This document shows, piece by piece, positions 24,291 to 35,955 of a stretch of 64,000 nt of DNA (its first letter is position 1; each line of letters starts with the position of its first letter). A model generated the notes under the pieces. That model saw nothing but the letters and a program-made list of their open reading frames with translations. It did not search any database and had not been told where the DNA came from. A program made the translations under genes and the position numbers. The DNA is taken from contig NC_077248.1 in assembly GCF_947179165.1 (NCBI RefSeq), positions 53,801,732 to 53,865,731 on the forward strand, given 5' to 3'. Origin of the DNA: Solanum dulcamara. Lineage: Eukaryota > Streptophyta > Magnoliopsida > Solanales > Solanaceae.

Positions 24291-24770
24291 TAGATGAGTT
24301 AGGAAATATTTTGGGGAGAGTAGGTGTTCCATATTGTGATGATTGAAGTATGCTTATTCCATTTAAGGCTATGGACGTAGATGAACAGCTAGATGGGATC
24401 TTATTGTATGCAATAGATATGTAAGAGTATATTGGTATTTCCATTAGTAGGAGTTAATGCAAATGTGGATGTAGAGATGCTAAGATAAACATGAAAATTC
24501 TTAAGTGATGATGACTTCAAGGGAGCCATAAAGTGGTTAAAATGGTAGGCTTGAATGCGTAGTTGTAGATATATGAACGATTATAGTAGGCTATTGATGA
24601 CTTCTTGTTAAGGGTTTCAAATAAGTGTATTAGAATCGTTATATAACTAGCTTGAATGTGTTATTGATGGCTTGTGGTGAATGTACGATGTATTGGGTAT
24701 TTCTTTATTAGGTCTCGAGATTTGTTGAATATGGTAGTAAGGGGTAGTACTCTTGGGATAGAATTTCCTA
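24291..24770 (+). other. Unresolved internal stretch of element B
   Basis: Lies where the integrase core should be. I see no core motif; the composition is similar to the rest of the body. It is either a very decayed core or a filler insertion. Confidence 0.4.
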
Positions 24771-25040
24771 TAGAGATATAGAGCCCTAAGACATTTTGGT
24801 AAGGTGGCCTATGAACTTGATTTGTAATTGGAGTTAGCCTCGGTTCATCCGCTAAACCATGTCTCTATATTGAGAAAGTGTGTAGGTGATTCAAGTTCCA
24901 TTATGCCATTGGAATTAGTGAATGTTACAGAAAGGTTGACCTATGAAGTGGTCCCGGTTCAGATTTTAGACCAGCAAGTCAAGAGGTTGAGGAACAAGGA
25001 AGTTGCAACACTTAAATGGATATGATGAAGTGATACCCTC
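24771..25040 (+). pseudogene. Integrase C-terminus and chromodomain (element B)
   Basis: 'FGKVAYELDL' (24799-24825) begins the SH3-like end. The open stretch 24828-25025 reads 'SVHPLNHVSILRKCVGDSS', 'ERLTYEVVPVQILDQQVKR' and 'LRNKEVATLKW'. The 'WRNQ...EATWE' part of the chromodomain is missing: the text jumps to 'MMK' and a stop (25018-25027), so an internal deletion of about 60 bases removed it. Confidence 0.85.
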
Positions 25041-25254
25041 ATCTCTTTCATCTACTCAACCCTAAGGCATTAAGTTGTCCTCATGAAATTTCTTAGAATC
25101 CTTGCATTTCAAATTTTATCATCATATGCATGCATAGTTATGAAATGTGTTTTGAATGATATTTTCAAACTGAACTGTTGTATTCATGATAGCTTGTTAG
25201 TTTACACTCTACTCTACTCAAGCTATGTATGGTCTTATTCGAGGATGAATATTC

Positions 25255-25269
25255 CCAAGGGGGAGATAT
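25255..25269 (+). other. Polypurine tract of element B
   Basis: AAGGGGGAGATAT directly before the 3' LTR. Confidence 0.85.
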
Positions 25270-27500
25270 TGTAATGTATCGTGTATTTTGAAGGTTTGAA
25301 TGTACTATGATAAGGTGAAATATAGGTAAAATGGCTTTGGAGGATTTTTTGGACTCATTTTTTACAAGATGATTTTTTCAAGAATTGGCCCAAAACAGAA
25401 GAGTCTGTGACCTTAGCGCTTCGACCGCATCTGTTCCCCTAGTGTATAGATTCTTCCTTGGACAAATCTAGTCAAATTTGACCTAGCACAGGAAAATGTA
25501 CATAAAACACATTAGTAGAATGTGTTTTATGTATAAATGGTGTTACTGTGTACTCCGAGCTTAAATTACCTATTTCGGAAAAATATAAATTGAAATGGAA
25601 CATCTCCGCATTGCAGATTTGTTCCCATACAAGTCAAATTTTAGCGAACATTTCTAGTTTTAATAGAGGGCATCTTGGACAATTCTCTGAACTTATGTAG
25701 TCAGTCATGGACGATTTTTAGGGTTATTTTCCACTCCTTTAACTACCTAAATCCCTATATTTCACCCTCCTTCATTCCAAAATCATCTCCAATAAATTCC
25801 TCTCAAATCAAAAAGGGTTTTAGGTCCCATTGAAGACCACGCATTAAAATTTCTATGAGCTTCTCAAGACCTCTTCAATTTTTCTTCAAACTTCACTTTA
25901 AGGTATGTGGGTTTCTTCATCTATAGGTTCTTTCACCCATGGATTCCCAAAACCCTTTCCAACTAATTTCATTGAATTCATATATTAATTCTTTATGGGT
26001 ACTTCTAATTTCTTCTTACTAGCATGAAGTACGATTGAAATGGTGGTTATTGAATCAAATTGCATGAAATGGATTTCTACTTATAAATGCCCTAATTTCC
26101 TATCTTGGGTTTATGTATTTTCAAATGGGTCTTGTTCAATCCTTTTGAAATTGCTAGATTATGGTTCAAATTATTTATATTATGTTCAAGCAAGCTTATA
26201 TTACTACTCGATTGCACGAATTATTGAATTTCATATCTCAAGCTATTATGGGTGTTTGAAATAAATGGTGGGTTATTTGAAGTATGTTTTAACTTGACTT
26301 AATTGATGATATTTATGCATGATTCAATAGAAAAGTATGTTTGAATGTTGAATTGAATAGAACCCACCTAGTTTTACTATGTTTTCAATGAAGTTTGACT
26401 TGAAAACTTTTGACTCCAAATTAATATTTATAAAAATAATGTCTATAATCAAAAGAGAGTCTTATGAGATGAAATAATAATGAAATGATATGAATGATGA
26501 ATTCTTATGCAATAAGGGCAATTCTTGCATATTGTAATCACTAGAGGTTTTTAGGAGATATTCTACCGAATGATGATTTGAAGTCTCAAACTATATGTAT
26601 GCTTATGTTATTATGATATACTATTCTGTGGGATTTTACTTAGCACAGAATGGGGCATTGAGGTAGAATTTCGGTAAGGGAATCCTAGTAGAAACCCCTT
26701 GTCTCATTAACTATGTCCCAACATAGGATCCCTTGTAGGCTTAGGCTAATAGATCCACAAAAGCCCTTAAAGTTAAAGTTAAAGAATGAATGTAAAATAG
26801 AAGGAGTTCTACCTTGGCAAGTTGTCTCCCCTATTCCAATGTGAGGGTTACATTGGATTCCATGTCATAGCTCACATGGTCTTATTGTTGGTTATAATCA
26901 TCTTCCCACATATGTATGATTTAAATGTTATCTACTTGATTTCTCATGCATGCAATCATTTACGTACTTTACGTTATAAATGTCATAACAATTTTACATT
27001 GTACTGCATGCCTACATACTTAGTATATTCAAAGTACTAATGCATACTCTTTTTTCTACATGTTATCACCATGTAGGAACCGGTGGTCCTCCTCATTCTC
27101 CTCCACGTGGCTAGTTGAGATTTCATTTGAAGGCTACTTTTGGTGAATTCCCATGTTTTGGGTACAATAATCATTTATCTTTCTAGTTTATGATATTTTG
27201 AGATCTTTAGACACTACTATGGCATTTTATTCTATTTTGATTGAGGGTGAGCTAGGGACTTGTCTTAGCCTCCGTTAAATCTAAAAGTTAGAGGTATTGT
27301 TGGGCATATGTAAGTTGAAAATTTACTCTTATGGTTCCCACTTCTTTGTTTCGTATAGTCCATGTTTTCCCTTATTTCTGCTTGTTTAATTATTGTCATT
27401 ATATATGAAAGGCTAAATGAATGCTAATAGGCTTTTTTGAGGTACCTTTGGGTTCCTCATTTGTCATGTCATGTCTAGGCTCTAAACTTGGGCCGTGATA
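25270..27500 (+). repeat. 3' LTR of element B
   Basis: Starts TGTAATGTATCGTG and ends GGGCCGTGATA. Full-length partner of 20485-22730. Confidence 0.9.
25500..25532. repeat. LTR hairpin, 3' copy
   Basis: Arms ACATAAAACACATT and AATGTGTTTTATGT with a 5-base loop; all 14 pairs match. Two pairs differ from the 5' copy, each changed on both arms. Confidence 0.9.
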
Positions 27501-27505
27501 GAAAC
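27501..27505. repeat. Right target duplication of element B (GAAAC)
   Basis: Pairs with GAAAT at 20480-20484. Confidence 0.6.
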
Positions 27506-27559
27506 AAGTTCAAAATTAATGAAGAACCAGTTTAAAAACCAAAAACCGATACTTAAAAC

Positions 27560-29758
27560 CTTGTCCATATTATTTCTGGTAAAGGTATTATGGTGAATCC
27601 TATAAAAGACCAAAGAGGTTAAGAATTGGCTTAAACCTTTTTCCCCTTTTGATATTTGAAGTTTCTTGGACTTATCCGATTATTACAGACAGTTTGTGGA
27701 AGGATTCTATTGCATTTTATCGCCCTTGACTAGTTTGACTAAAAAGAAAAGAAAGTTCCAAAGGTCCGAGGCATGTGAGAAAAGTTTCCAAGAGTTGAAA
27801 AATAGACTTATTTCCGCTCTGGTGTAACTTTACCAGAAGGATATGATGGATTTGTTGTATTTTGTGATGCTTTATGTGTTTTGATGCAAAATAGTAAAGT
27901 GATAGCCTATGCTTCTAGGCACCTTAAGGTACATGAAAAGAACTATCTGATCCATGATTTGGAGTTAGCGGTGGTTCTGTTTTCTTTGAAGATTCTGAGG
28001 TATTATCTATATGGTGTCCATGTGGATGTGTTAACCGACCATACCAGTTTGCAATATATATTTCACCAAAAAGACTTGAATCTTTGACAAAAAAGATGAA
28101 TTGAGTGGTAGAAGCATTATGATATGAGTACATTGTACAATTTGAGTAAAGAGAATATGGTTGTTGATGCTCTTAGTATATTTTCCATGAATAGTATTTT
28201 CCATGTTGAAGATGAAAAAAATGAGTTTGTTCGTAATTTGTATAGACTAGCTCGGTTGGGTGTTCAATTGGTTGGTTCGAAGGATGGTGGTATTGTTGTA
28301 TAAAATAGTTCCAAATTATCTCTTGTGGTAGATGTGAAGGCAAATCAAAATAATGATTCTACTCTGGTTGAGTTGAAGAAAGCGGTTGCCAAAAAAAGCC
28401 AATGAATTTTTCTCCCAAGAAGGAGATGGCGTGCTTAGATATAAAGGCTGATTGTGTGTTCCTGATATTAATGGCTTGAGGAAAATGATATTGTTCAAAG
28501 CTCATAGTTTATGTATTCTATTCATTTGGGTTTTACAAATATGTATCAAGATTTGACAGAGGCGTATTGATGGAATGGCATTAAAAGGGATATTACGGAG
28601 TTTGTAGCTAAGTATTCTAATAGTCAACAAGTAAAAGTTGAGCATCAAAAATTGGGAGTTTTAGCTCAAGATATTGAGATTCCTACTTGAAAGTATTAAG
28701 ACTTGAATATGGACTTTATTATGGGTTTGCCTCGTACTAGTAGGCAATATGATTTAATTTGGGTTGTTGTTGACCGAATGACTAAGTCGGTGCATTTCCT
28801 TCCCATAAATACTTCCCATTCGGTTGAGGATTACACTAAAGTTTACATCTGAGAGTTGGTTAAGCTTCATAGTGTTCCGATGTCTATCATCTTCGATCGA
28901 GGTACTCAATTTACATCTTAGTTTTGGAGATGTTTCCAAAAGGGTCCTCATTCTCAAGTTAAACTTAGTGCAATTTTTTAACCTCAAACCAATGGTCAAG
29001 CAGATCGTACCATTCAAACCTTGGAGAATATGTTGAGAGAATGTGTCATAGAATTCAAAGGTAATTGGGATGATCATTCTCCATTGATCAAGTTTGCCTA
29101 TAATAATAGCTATCACTCGAGTATTCAAATGGCTTCATTGAGGTTTTTTATGGTAGGAGATGTAGGTCTTCTATTAGATTGTTTAAGATTGGTGAAGTTA
29201 CCTTGATAGGCCCCGAGTTGGTGCAAGAGGGTATGGAGAAGGTTAGACTCATTAGAAAAACATTGAAGATTGCCCAAAGCTAACAAAAAATCATATTTAG
29301 ATTTAAGGAGAAAGGAACTTGAGTCTGAGGTTAACGATTGGGCTTACTCTAAAATCTCACCCATGAAGGGTGTGATGTGTTTTGGAAAAAAGGGGAATTT
29401 TAGTCACTAATATGTTGGTCTATATCAAATCTTGAGGTGTTATGGTAAGGTAGCATATGATTTGCATTTGCCTCCAGAGTTGGCATAGGTGCATCCAGTG
29501 TTTATGTTCTTTGTTGAAGAAATGTGTTGGTAATCCTAACTCGATTCTTCCTTTATAGAGCATTGGATTAAAGGAGAGTTTTTCCTATGAGGAAGTTTTA
29601 TTTGAGATTCCAGACCAGCAAGTTCAAAAGTTAAGAAACAAAAAAGTTACATTTGTTAGGGTGTTGTGGAGGAATCAAGAGGTGGAGGGTGCTACATAGG
29701 AGGCCGAGGCTGATATGATGTCACAATATCCTGATATCTTTCATTCCATTCCTAGTTG
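27560..29758 (+). pseudogene. Broken RT end, RNase H, integrase and chromodomain (element C)
   Basis: 'GKGIMVNP' (27570-27600) is the end of RT. RNase H follows: '[13 protein letters not shown]', then the open stretch 27881-28087 with '[19 protein letters not shown]' and '[18 protein letters not shown]'. The linker reads 'ENMVVDALS'. The integrase zinc part lies at 28390-28640 ('YKGxLCVPDINGL', 'CNSQQ' zone) and the core at 28690-29210. Here the first Asp is kept ('MDFIMGLP'), the second Asp is kept ('IIFDRGTQF'), and the Glu is Asp ('[15 protein letters not shown]'). The end keeps 'VRVLWRNQEVEGAT' of the chromodomain, then a stop. It is the least damaged integrase core among the gypsy copies here, but several stops remain. 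Confidence 0.85.
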
Positions 29759-30005
29759 AGGTATTAAGTTCTTTCATGATTCCCACTCATGAATTTCTAA
29801 GTTCCACCTCTTCTCATATTTTCATATGGATGCATGTTCCTGATATAAGTTTTGAGAATCATGTTTTATCTTGGGATTGAATATTCCTTGTTTATGCATT
29901 TTACTATATTATTGTATTCATGTTGGGCTTCTATGTCTCTCTTTCCTAATCCTTTCATGCAATTTAGGTCCCAATCAAGGAAGAATTTTCCCAATGTGGA
30001 GATAT

Positions 30006-30416
30006 TGTGAGGCCTCAAAAATTGAAAGTTGGGATGTTAAAGTTGAACGGGAAAAATATTAGAGAAAAGAAAGCTGAGGCTCGCCGATTTTCTTCGGCGA
30101 CATGCCAAAGTACCTTTCAGCTTGCCCTTTAATTTAGAAAAATTGCTCAGAAAAACAAGGACCTTTAGCAAACTAAGGATCTTGTCAAATGAATCAAACA
30201 AGTTGCTAGAAAAAGAAATTTGGGCGAGGGAAAAAGGTACTTAGCGACTCGTCGATTGAGTTGGTGAACTAGGTCTAGATCGCAAAATTTTTCAAAGATT
30301 TTCACTCAGAGATTGAGAGGGGGGAGATTGAAGACTCGGCAATTGGGTCAGCAAGCACGGCCAATCTCTCTAACCTATCTTCATCAGTCTTTTAATGAGG
30401 GTGATTTTGTCAATAC
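30006..30416 (+). repeat. 3' LTR of element C, first part
   Basis: Starts TGTGAGGCCTC after the polypurine tract. Carries words around TCGGCGA and ACTCGTCGATTG at 30080-30370. Interrupted at AATAC by D1. Confidence 0.85.
30412..30416. repeat. Left target duplication of D1 (AATAC)
   Basis: Exact match to 33965-33969 on the far side of the solo LTR. Confidence 0.9.
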
Positions 30417-30772
30417 TATTATACCCCGTAACTTTATGCTTCGGAACGTCTTCTTAAGCTTCTTGAAAGATGTCCCGTGACCCAGATTATCTATAACATG
30501 ATTAAATAACTCTAAGGAAGGGAGGACGTGACGCCCCTTGAGAGTGAAGGTTGGAAATAGGTCTATAAGGATTTAAAATGAATTAGAGGCCAAAATAACA
30601 AGTCGTAGGACTCGACTTACTTACGTAAGCTACCAACTTGGACGACTTACATAACTAAGACACTGGAGTACATGTTGAGCTTACGTAGCAAGGATTACAT
30701 GGGCTCCTCAAGTAGGATGAGATTACGAACCCACGGGAGAGGTGGAAGGAGGCGTAGCACTAACTCGGAAGT

Positions 30773-30846
30773 AAGCAGGTGATGCACCTACTTTGACTAA
30801 GTAGGTGATGCACCTACTTGGACCAAGTAGGTGACACACCTACTTG
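30773..30846. repeat. Palindromic U3 words in D1
   Basis: Three tandem units of about 27 bases, each a near-palindrome: AAGTAGGTG, a 3-base loop ATG, CACCTACTT (30799-30819 is the perfect one). The same units are in D2 (39132-39220) and, degraded, in element E's 5' LTR (48000-48051). Confidence 0.85.
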
Positions 30847-30962
30847 AGATGGGTCCCACACCGCTACATGGTAGCCTTGGAGGCTAGGTATGGATTCGTG
30901 GCCCAATAAGGGCTTGACACATGTCACCCTTAGGGGATGACATGTGGAACTTCCTAAGGAAC

Positions 30963-30972
30963 CATATATAGG
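30963..30972 (+). promoter_or_regulatory. Candidate LTR TATA box (D1)
   Basis: CATATATAGG, about 120 bases after the palindromic words and about 60 before a purine-rich 'AGAGAGAAAAACG' leader. D2 and E have a TATA-like box at the matching place. Confidence 0.5.
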
Positions 30973-32834
30973 TATGCTAATGACTCTTAAGTCATTATTT
31001 ATCCAAAATCAGCCCAAAACATAGAGAGAAAAACGTGGAGAAGAAGAAGGGAAGGAGGCAGCCATGGTTTAGAAGAATTAAAGGTGAGTTCTTCACTTTT
31101 CCTCTGTCAATTAATTATCTACGGTGTTCCTCAACTAAGTGGAGGTGTATATATGTATATTACGATGCCTACGGAACCATATTTTCAGTTCTACACTTGG
31201 AAAACTAAGAGAAGCTTAAAGAGAAAACGCTAGGGAACAAACCCATTTTTGAATTAAACTGATGTTAGTAAAACGAGTATAACTCTTTGTGTAAGGCTTC
31301 GTTTTAAGTGATTCAAGATGTTTTGGAAATATATTTCATAGGGATATAACTTTCATTTAGACTATACAACCCATTTGTGCTTTTCTCTACTCTAACAATG
31401 GTGGTGAAGCATGGGGGAGCTGCTGCCCAGATTTCGTTTTAGAAATTCTACAAGGACTGCTGATTGTATATTGGGCATATCTTTTCATACAAAATTGTTG
31501 TAGGGGTGATTCAAAATTGTATGCGACCTTGATACACATGTATATAACTTTCATTGAGGCCATAAATCCTGTTTCCCTCAATTACCCCTTCGAAACGAAG
31601 CGACAATATAAGATAGTGGGCTGTCCAGATTTCACGCTTTGATAGTTTTGGCAAGTTTGACGAGTTTAATGTAAGGTAAGGCCTTTCCTTTTAAATTGGA
31701 GTTTATGGTGTTTTTATAGAGGGTATTATACATTGTTTAAGTAGCTGGAAATGTGAAAACATAATAGAGATGCTTGACGTTCGAAATAAACTAAATTGGA
31801 GTCGCTAGAAGTGAATTGTCGCCGAAATAAAGTATCGTTCTTGTAAGTTGTTGCTGCAGGGGTGTAATGTATTGTTTCAGGGCCTAAATGCATTATAAAA
31901 TGGGTGTGGATGCTGCTGGTTGCATCCACATGACCCCTTGTTTCGTATAGTTAAAGGCGTTACAAAATAAAGGCTAGACGCCCTATTGTGATATCGTATT
32001 TTTGAATAAGTCGTTTGGAATTTATGTTGTATATTGTTGGTGTGAATTGCTGCAGGTTGTTGTGGTTGGTTGGCTGTAGGTCTTAGGGACCTAATTGAAA
32101 ATTTGGATAGGGCACATTATAGGGGAGGTGCTGCCCAATTTTCGTCGACACCTTAGCAAATAACAGAACTAGTCGGGGAAACAACTAAGGAAATAGATTC
32201 CATTAATACTAAGGTGCAACCTAAGATGCTAGAAAGTTAAGAGTGGTTGATATTCGTATTACTTTCATGTTGAATAGGTTCAAAGGACGACGAGGCGAAC
32301 GGGATAAAGAGTAACTCATAAGAGGTATGTGAAGCTTTCTTTTGGCATGTTTCTTGCATAAGTATGTAAAGCTATTCCTTCTTTTGGCATGTTTTGGTAT
32401 AAATATGTAAAGCCTATATGTTCTTTCTTTTGGGCATGTGTTAGATCTAAGTGACAAGTGATATGTGTATGAAGCTTGGGGTAACTCTATTCATGAGCTC
32501 TGAACATGATTCATGATTCATAATTCGTGTTCACTGTTGAATGTCAAGACTCTTAAAGTAGTTAAGCTTTCATTCCTTAAGGCTTCTATATGCTGAGAAG
32601 TAGTGTATGTAAAGTTATTCTTCCTCTCTTTTGGTATGAATTGTACCCACTTTTGAATGACAAGGGCCTTGAAGTAGTTGAACTACGACCCTTGAGCTTC
32701 CTATAGGTTGAATAGTGTTGGGATGTGTAAGCTCCTATACCTAGGGGCTCTTGAATATGCTTTATGATGATATCTAAGGGATGTTTGATATGTTACAGAG
32801 TTTTGCGTGCATGTATATGCATTATGATATATAT

Positions 32835-33195
32835 ATGGATCGAGCCGGAGGTACCTCAGCATATTTTGCTATGTAAGGATCGGGTCATACGTTCCACGAT
32901 AGATTATGCATTATACGGATCGGGCCATCGTACCTCGGCATTATTATGCATTGTACGGATTGGGCCATTGTACCTCAGCATCATTTTGCATTATACGGAT
33001 CGGGCCATCGTACCTCAGCATTATTTTGCATTATACGAATTGGGCCGTCATACCTCGGCATTGTTATACGATATACGGATCGGGCCGTCGTTCCTCGGCA
33101 TTATTATATGATACATGGATCGGGTCGATGTTCCTTGGTATGTACTTTCTATATACAGGGATCGGGCTGTACGTCCCACAGCATTAATGGCATAT
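32835..33195. repeat. 40-base tandem array in D1, about 9 copies
   Basis: Unit core GGATCGGGCCATCGTACC then TCGGCATTATTATGCATTAT. Outer copies are more diverged than inner ones. The overlapping open frames of 93-124 codons here are products of the repeat and not genes. Confidence 0.9.
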
Positions 33196-33964
33196 ATATA
33201 CCTATCATGATAGATGATGAGTTTGTAACACCGAGTCTTCGAGCAGGCCGGATACGATACGTGATAATGGTATACATGACTTTATTTTATGAGATACAGG
33301 CACAGTACCCTATTAAATGATATACTTGGTTTCTTGCATCCCTGTATCAGTTGTTATCTCAGTTATGTATGCTTATATACTCAGTACATGAATCGTAGTG
33401 ACCCCCTTTCTCTGGGGGGTTGCATTTCATGCCCGCAGGTACAGATGTTCATTTCTGAGATCCGCCAGCTTAGGATTTCCGCTCAACTATGTGGGAAGTG
33501 CTCCACTATTTTAGAGCCTAGCTTTTGGGTACTGGTCCTGCGATGTATATATTTGTTTATGCAGGGGTACGGCGGGGGCCCTGTCCCGCCATATGATGCC
33601 GTTCCTATTCTTAGAGGTCTATAGACATATGTGGGTGGGTTGTTTAGGAATTTATTTCGGTTATGCCTATGCGATATGTTGTAAAAGCTATTATGTTATG
33701 GCAGCCTTATCAGTTGGCTTTCCCTTTCATGACATGATGCAAATGAAAGAGGCTATACGTGTATGAATATTTTATCACCCACTAGGTTCATGTGTTTGGT
33801 TCCTATATCTAGAAGGCTATATGACCATGAAAAAGTTTTAACCTATTGAGGTTTTTGTGAGCAGTATCACGTTATACATAGTCTTATTTGACTATAGTCA
33901 ATAGAAAGATACACGGGGGTCCGGGTCGGACCCTAGTCGCGGCCCACGAGGTTGGGTCATGACA

Positions 33965-33969
33965 AATAC
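33965..33969. repeat. Right target duplication of D1 (AATAC)
   Basis: Exact copy of 30412-30416. Confidence 0.9.
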
Positions 33970-35669
33970 CAACTCATTCAATCCCTAATATACATTGTTT
34001 TAAGCCTATTACTATATTTATAACCACTTAAACCCTTTAAATTTCCCTCATTCCCTCTCCAATCACTAGTTACAATAATCCTTTCTCTAAACTTCTCTTT
34101 CGGGAGTCAATGTTCAATACAAGGCTAGGGCTCAAGCATTTAAGTCTCTTTTTTCAGATTTTAAGTATAGTTTAATATGGTATGTTGGGAATTCATCCAT
34201 GGATCCTTTCCATCCATAGAGTCCCAAGGTTTTCTCTGTTTTCAATTGATTACAATTAAATGGTTTAGGTTTTTCATGAGAATCCATTGAGTCACTTCAA
34301 TTATGATTTATTTCAATATTAATGATTCAATTATGCATGTTTTAAGTTGAATTGCAAGTTTTCAAGTGAGTTTTCATGGACCCATGCATTATGCTATTTT
34401 TAAAGTATGAAATTATGAAGTTATGATCATGGATTGATGAAGGATTTATAAATAGTTTATGATGATGATGAATTAGGATCTCAATTACGTTCTCAAGTAA
34501 GTATATAGTTTGTGATAGGTTTTCTCATACATTTATGAAAGAGGTTTATGAATAGTTTATGATGATGATGAATTATGATCTCAAGTATGTTCTCAAGTAA
34601 GTATATAAGTTGTGAAAGGTTTTCTCACACATTAATGAAAGAGGTGAAAGGTTTTCTCACCACTCATGAATTCATAAATATGAGAGGTTTTCTTATTCTT
34701 GTTTGAACCATCATGTTAATGAGCTACTCTTTTGACTATTTTATGATGAGGATTGGTATTAATTATTAACTTTCCTAATGATGTTAATGACTATGATTTA
34801 TGGCTTCCATTGGGATATTTACTAAGAACCAAGAGGACTTTGAGGTGGGGTTTAGTTCGGAAGCTCAAGAAGTGACCCAAGGGAACTTTAGTAGAAACCT
34901 CTAGTTCCAAACTACGTTGCCTCCATAGGTTTGCCTTAAAATGCCTAGCTAGTGGATCCACAAATAGCTAAAGTTTAAGATTTTCTCATAGAGTTTACCT
35001 TGGTAAACATCCTCTTCTTTTTCTGCGTGGGAGTAACACTAAATATCATGTTATAGCTCGCATGGTATTATATGTTGGTTAAAGGTTATATCCCACAAAT
35101 GAAAAATGTTTGGTTATGATCCCTTATGATGATTTCAAATGGTACATTGACCACATGTTACAACTTATGATTTTCACTCTCATGCTTTTAAATGATTATT
35201 GGTCTTGCATTACACGCTTCATGTTTATCATGTTATAATTTCTTCACTATGCATATTTCTCACATACTACTTTTGCTTAAATTGTATCATAATGTAAGAT
35301 CCGATGATCATTATGCTTATCTTCCCAATCGTGGCTAGAGTTGTCTATTGCTAATTCATAGTTGGTGAGTCCTCATATTTCGAGGATGCAAGCTTTTCTT
35401 ATTTTACATTATACTTCCATCCTTTATGTTTTGGTGAGCTAGGAACTCGTCCTAATCCCTATCTAATAGAAGTAGAGGCATGTTTAGATGGTCATGAGAT
35501 TGTACTCCCTTTATTTTGATATTTCATTTTTGAGACTTATATTCTGCGCTATGATTTGATTGATGTCTTTACTTATCTTTTGTATGCAATGTATGGTAAG
35601 AGACTTGGTTGGAATCCCTCAAATTTCTAATCATCATGTCATGCCTAGGGACTAGCTTGGGTTGTGATA
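33970..35669 (+). repeat. 3' LTR of element C, second part
   Basis: Continues the LTR after D1, with the AT-rich region and 'GTTGGTGAGTCCTCATATTTCGAGG' type text seen in other gypsy LTRs here (3272, 22370). Ends TTGGGTTGTGATA. Two adjacent near-identical stretches (34438-34530 and 34550-34645) form a local tandem duplication with 'GATGATGATGAATTA'. Confidence 0.8.
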
Positions 35670-35955
35670 ATTCTCCTCTTGAATCCTTGCTCTTAGTCTT
35701 GAGAATGATTATGTGAGTATAAAGTTCAAAACGAATTGATAATGACCCTAATTGTATCACAAAAGATTGATGTTCAGACTTAGAAAGGGTAGGAAAAGAA
35801 ATAACTAACCTTTATTAAAGATGATAAAGTCTGTCTATGGGGCCATCTACGGTCTGTAGAAGTTTCAATGGGTCATAGAAGCCCTCTCGTAGAAGTCTTT
35901 CTAGGATCTGGAGTTTTCTATAGTTTAGATTGACGAAACTAATCTACGGTCAATA
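35670..35955 (-). repeat. LTR remnant G, left part
   Basis: Resembles the right part of element 2's LTR ('CTAACCTTTATTAAAGATGATAAAG' type text, then CTACGG and GGGTCATAGAAG words). Interrupted by element E; continues at 48403. Confidence 0.7.
35951..35955. repeat. Left target duplication of element E (CAATA)
   Basis: Exact match to 48398-48402. Confidence 0.9.

Larger units (their letters stand above)
20485..27500 (+). mobile_element. Element B: gypsy chromovirus, two LTRs, internally deleted
   Basis: Two LTRs of 2246 and 2231 bases flank a body of about 2.5 kb that keeps the gag start, zinc knuckle, protease, integrase start and integrase/chromodomain end but lacks RT and RNase H. A full body would be about 5 kb. 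Near-matching 5-base flanks support one insertion event. The LTRs differ at many places, so the insertion is old. Confidence 0.9.
30417..33964 (+). mobile_element. D1: solo LTR, 3.5 kb, gypsy type
   Basis: A lone LTR with no internal region, flanked by a perfect 5-base duplication. Starts TATTATACCCCG (TG changed to TA) and ends GTTGGGTCATGACA. It is related to D2 (38792-42412) and to the LTRs of element E. From the left it holds a U3 with palindromic words (30773-30846), a TATA-like box (30963-30972), a long AT-rich R/U5-like region and a 40-base tandem array. A solo LTR usually results from recombination between the two LTRs of a full element. Confidence 0.9.
27560..35669 (+). mobile_element. 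Element C: gypsy chromovirus, 5' truncated
   Basis: Begins in the end of RT, then RNase H, integrase, chromodomain, a weak polypurine tract (29996-30004) and a 3' LTR. The LTR is split by the solo LTR D1. The 5' LTR, gag, protease and most of RT are missing. The short stretch 27506-27559 between it and element B shows nothing recognisable. Confidence 0.85.

Noticed and set aside
32764..33320. Three overlapping plus-strand open frames of 93-124 codons
   Set aside because: They read the 40-base LTR array of D1 in different frames. Repeat product.
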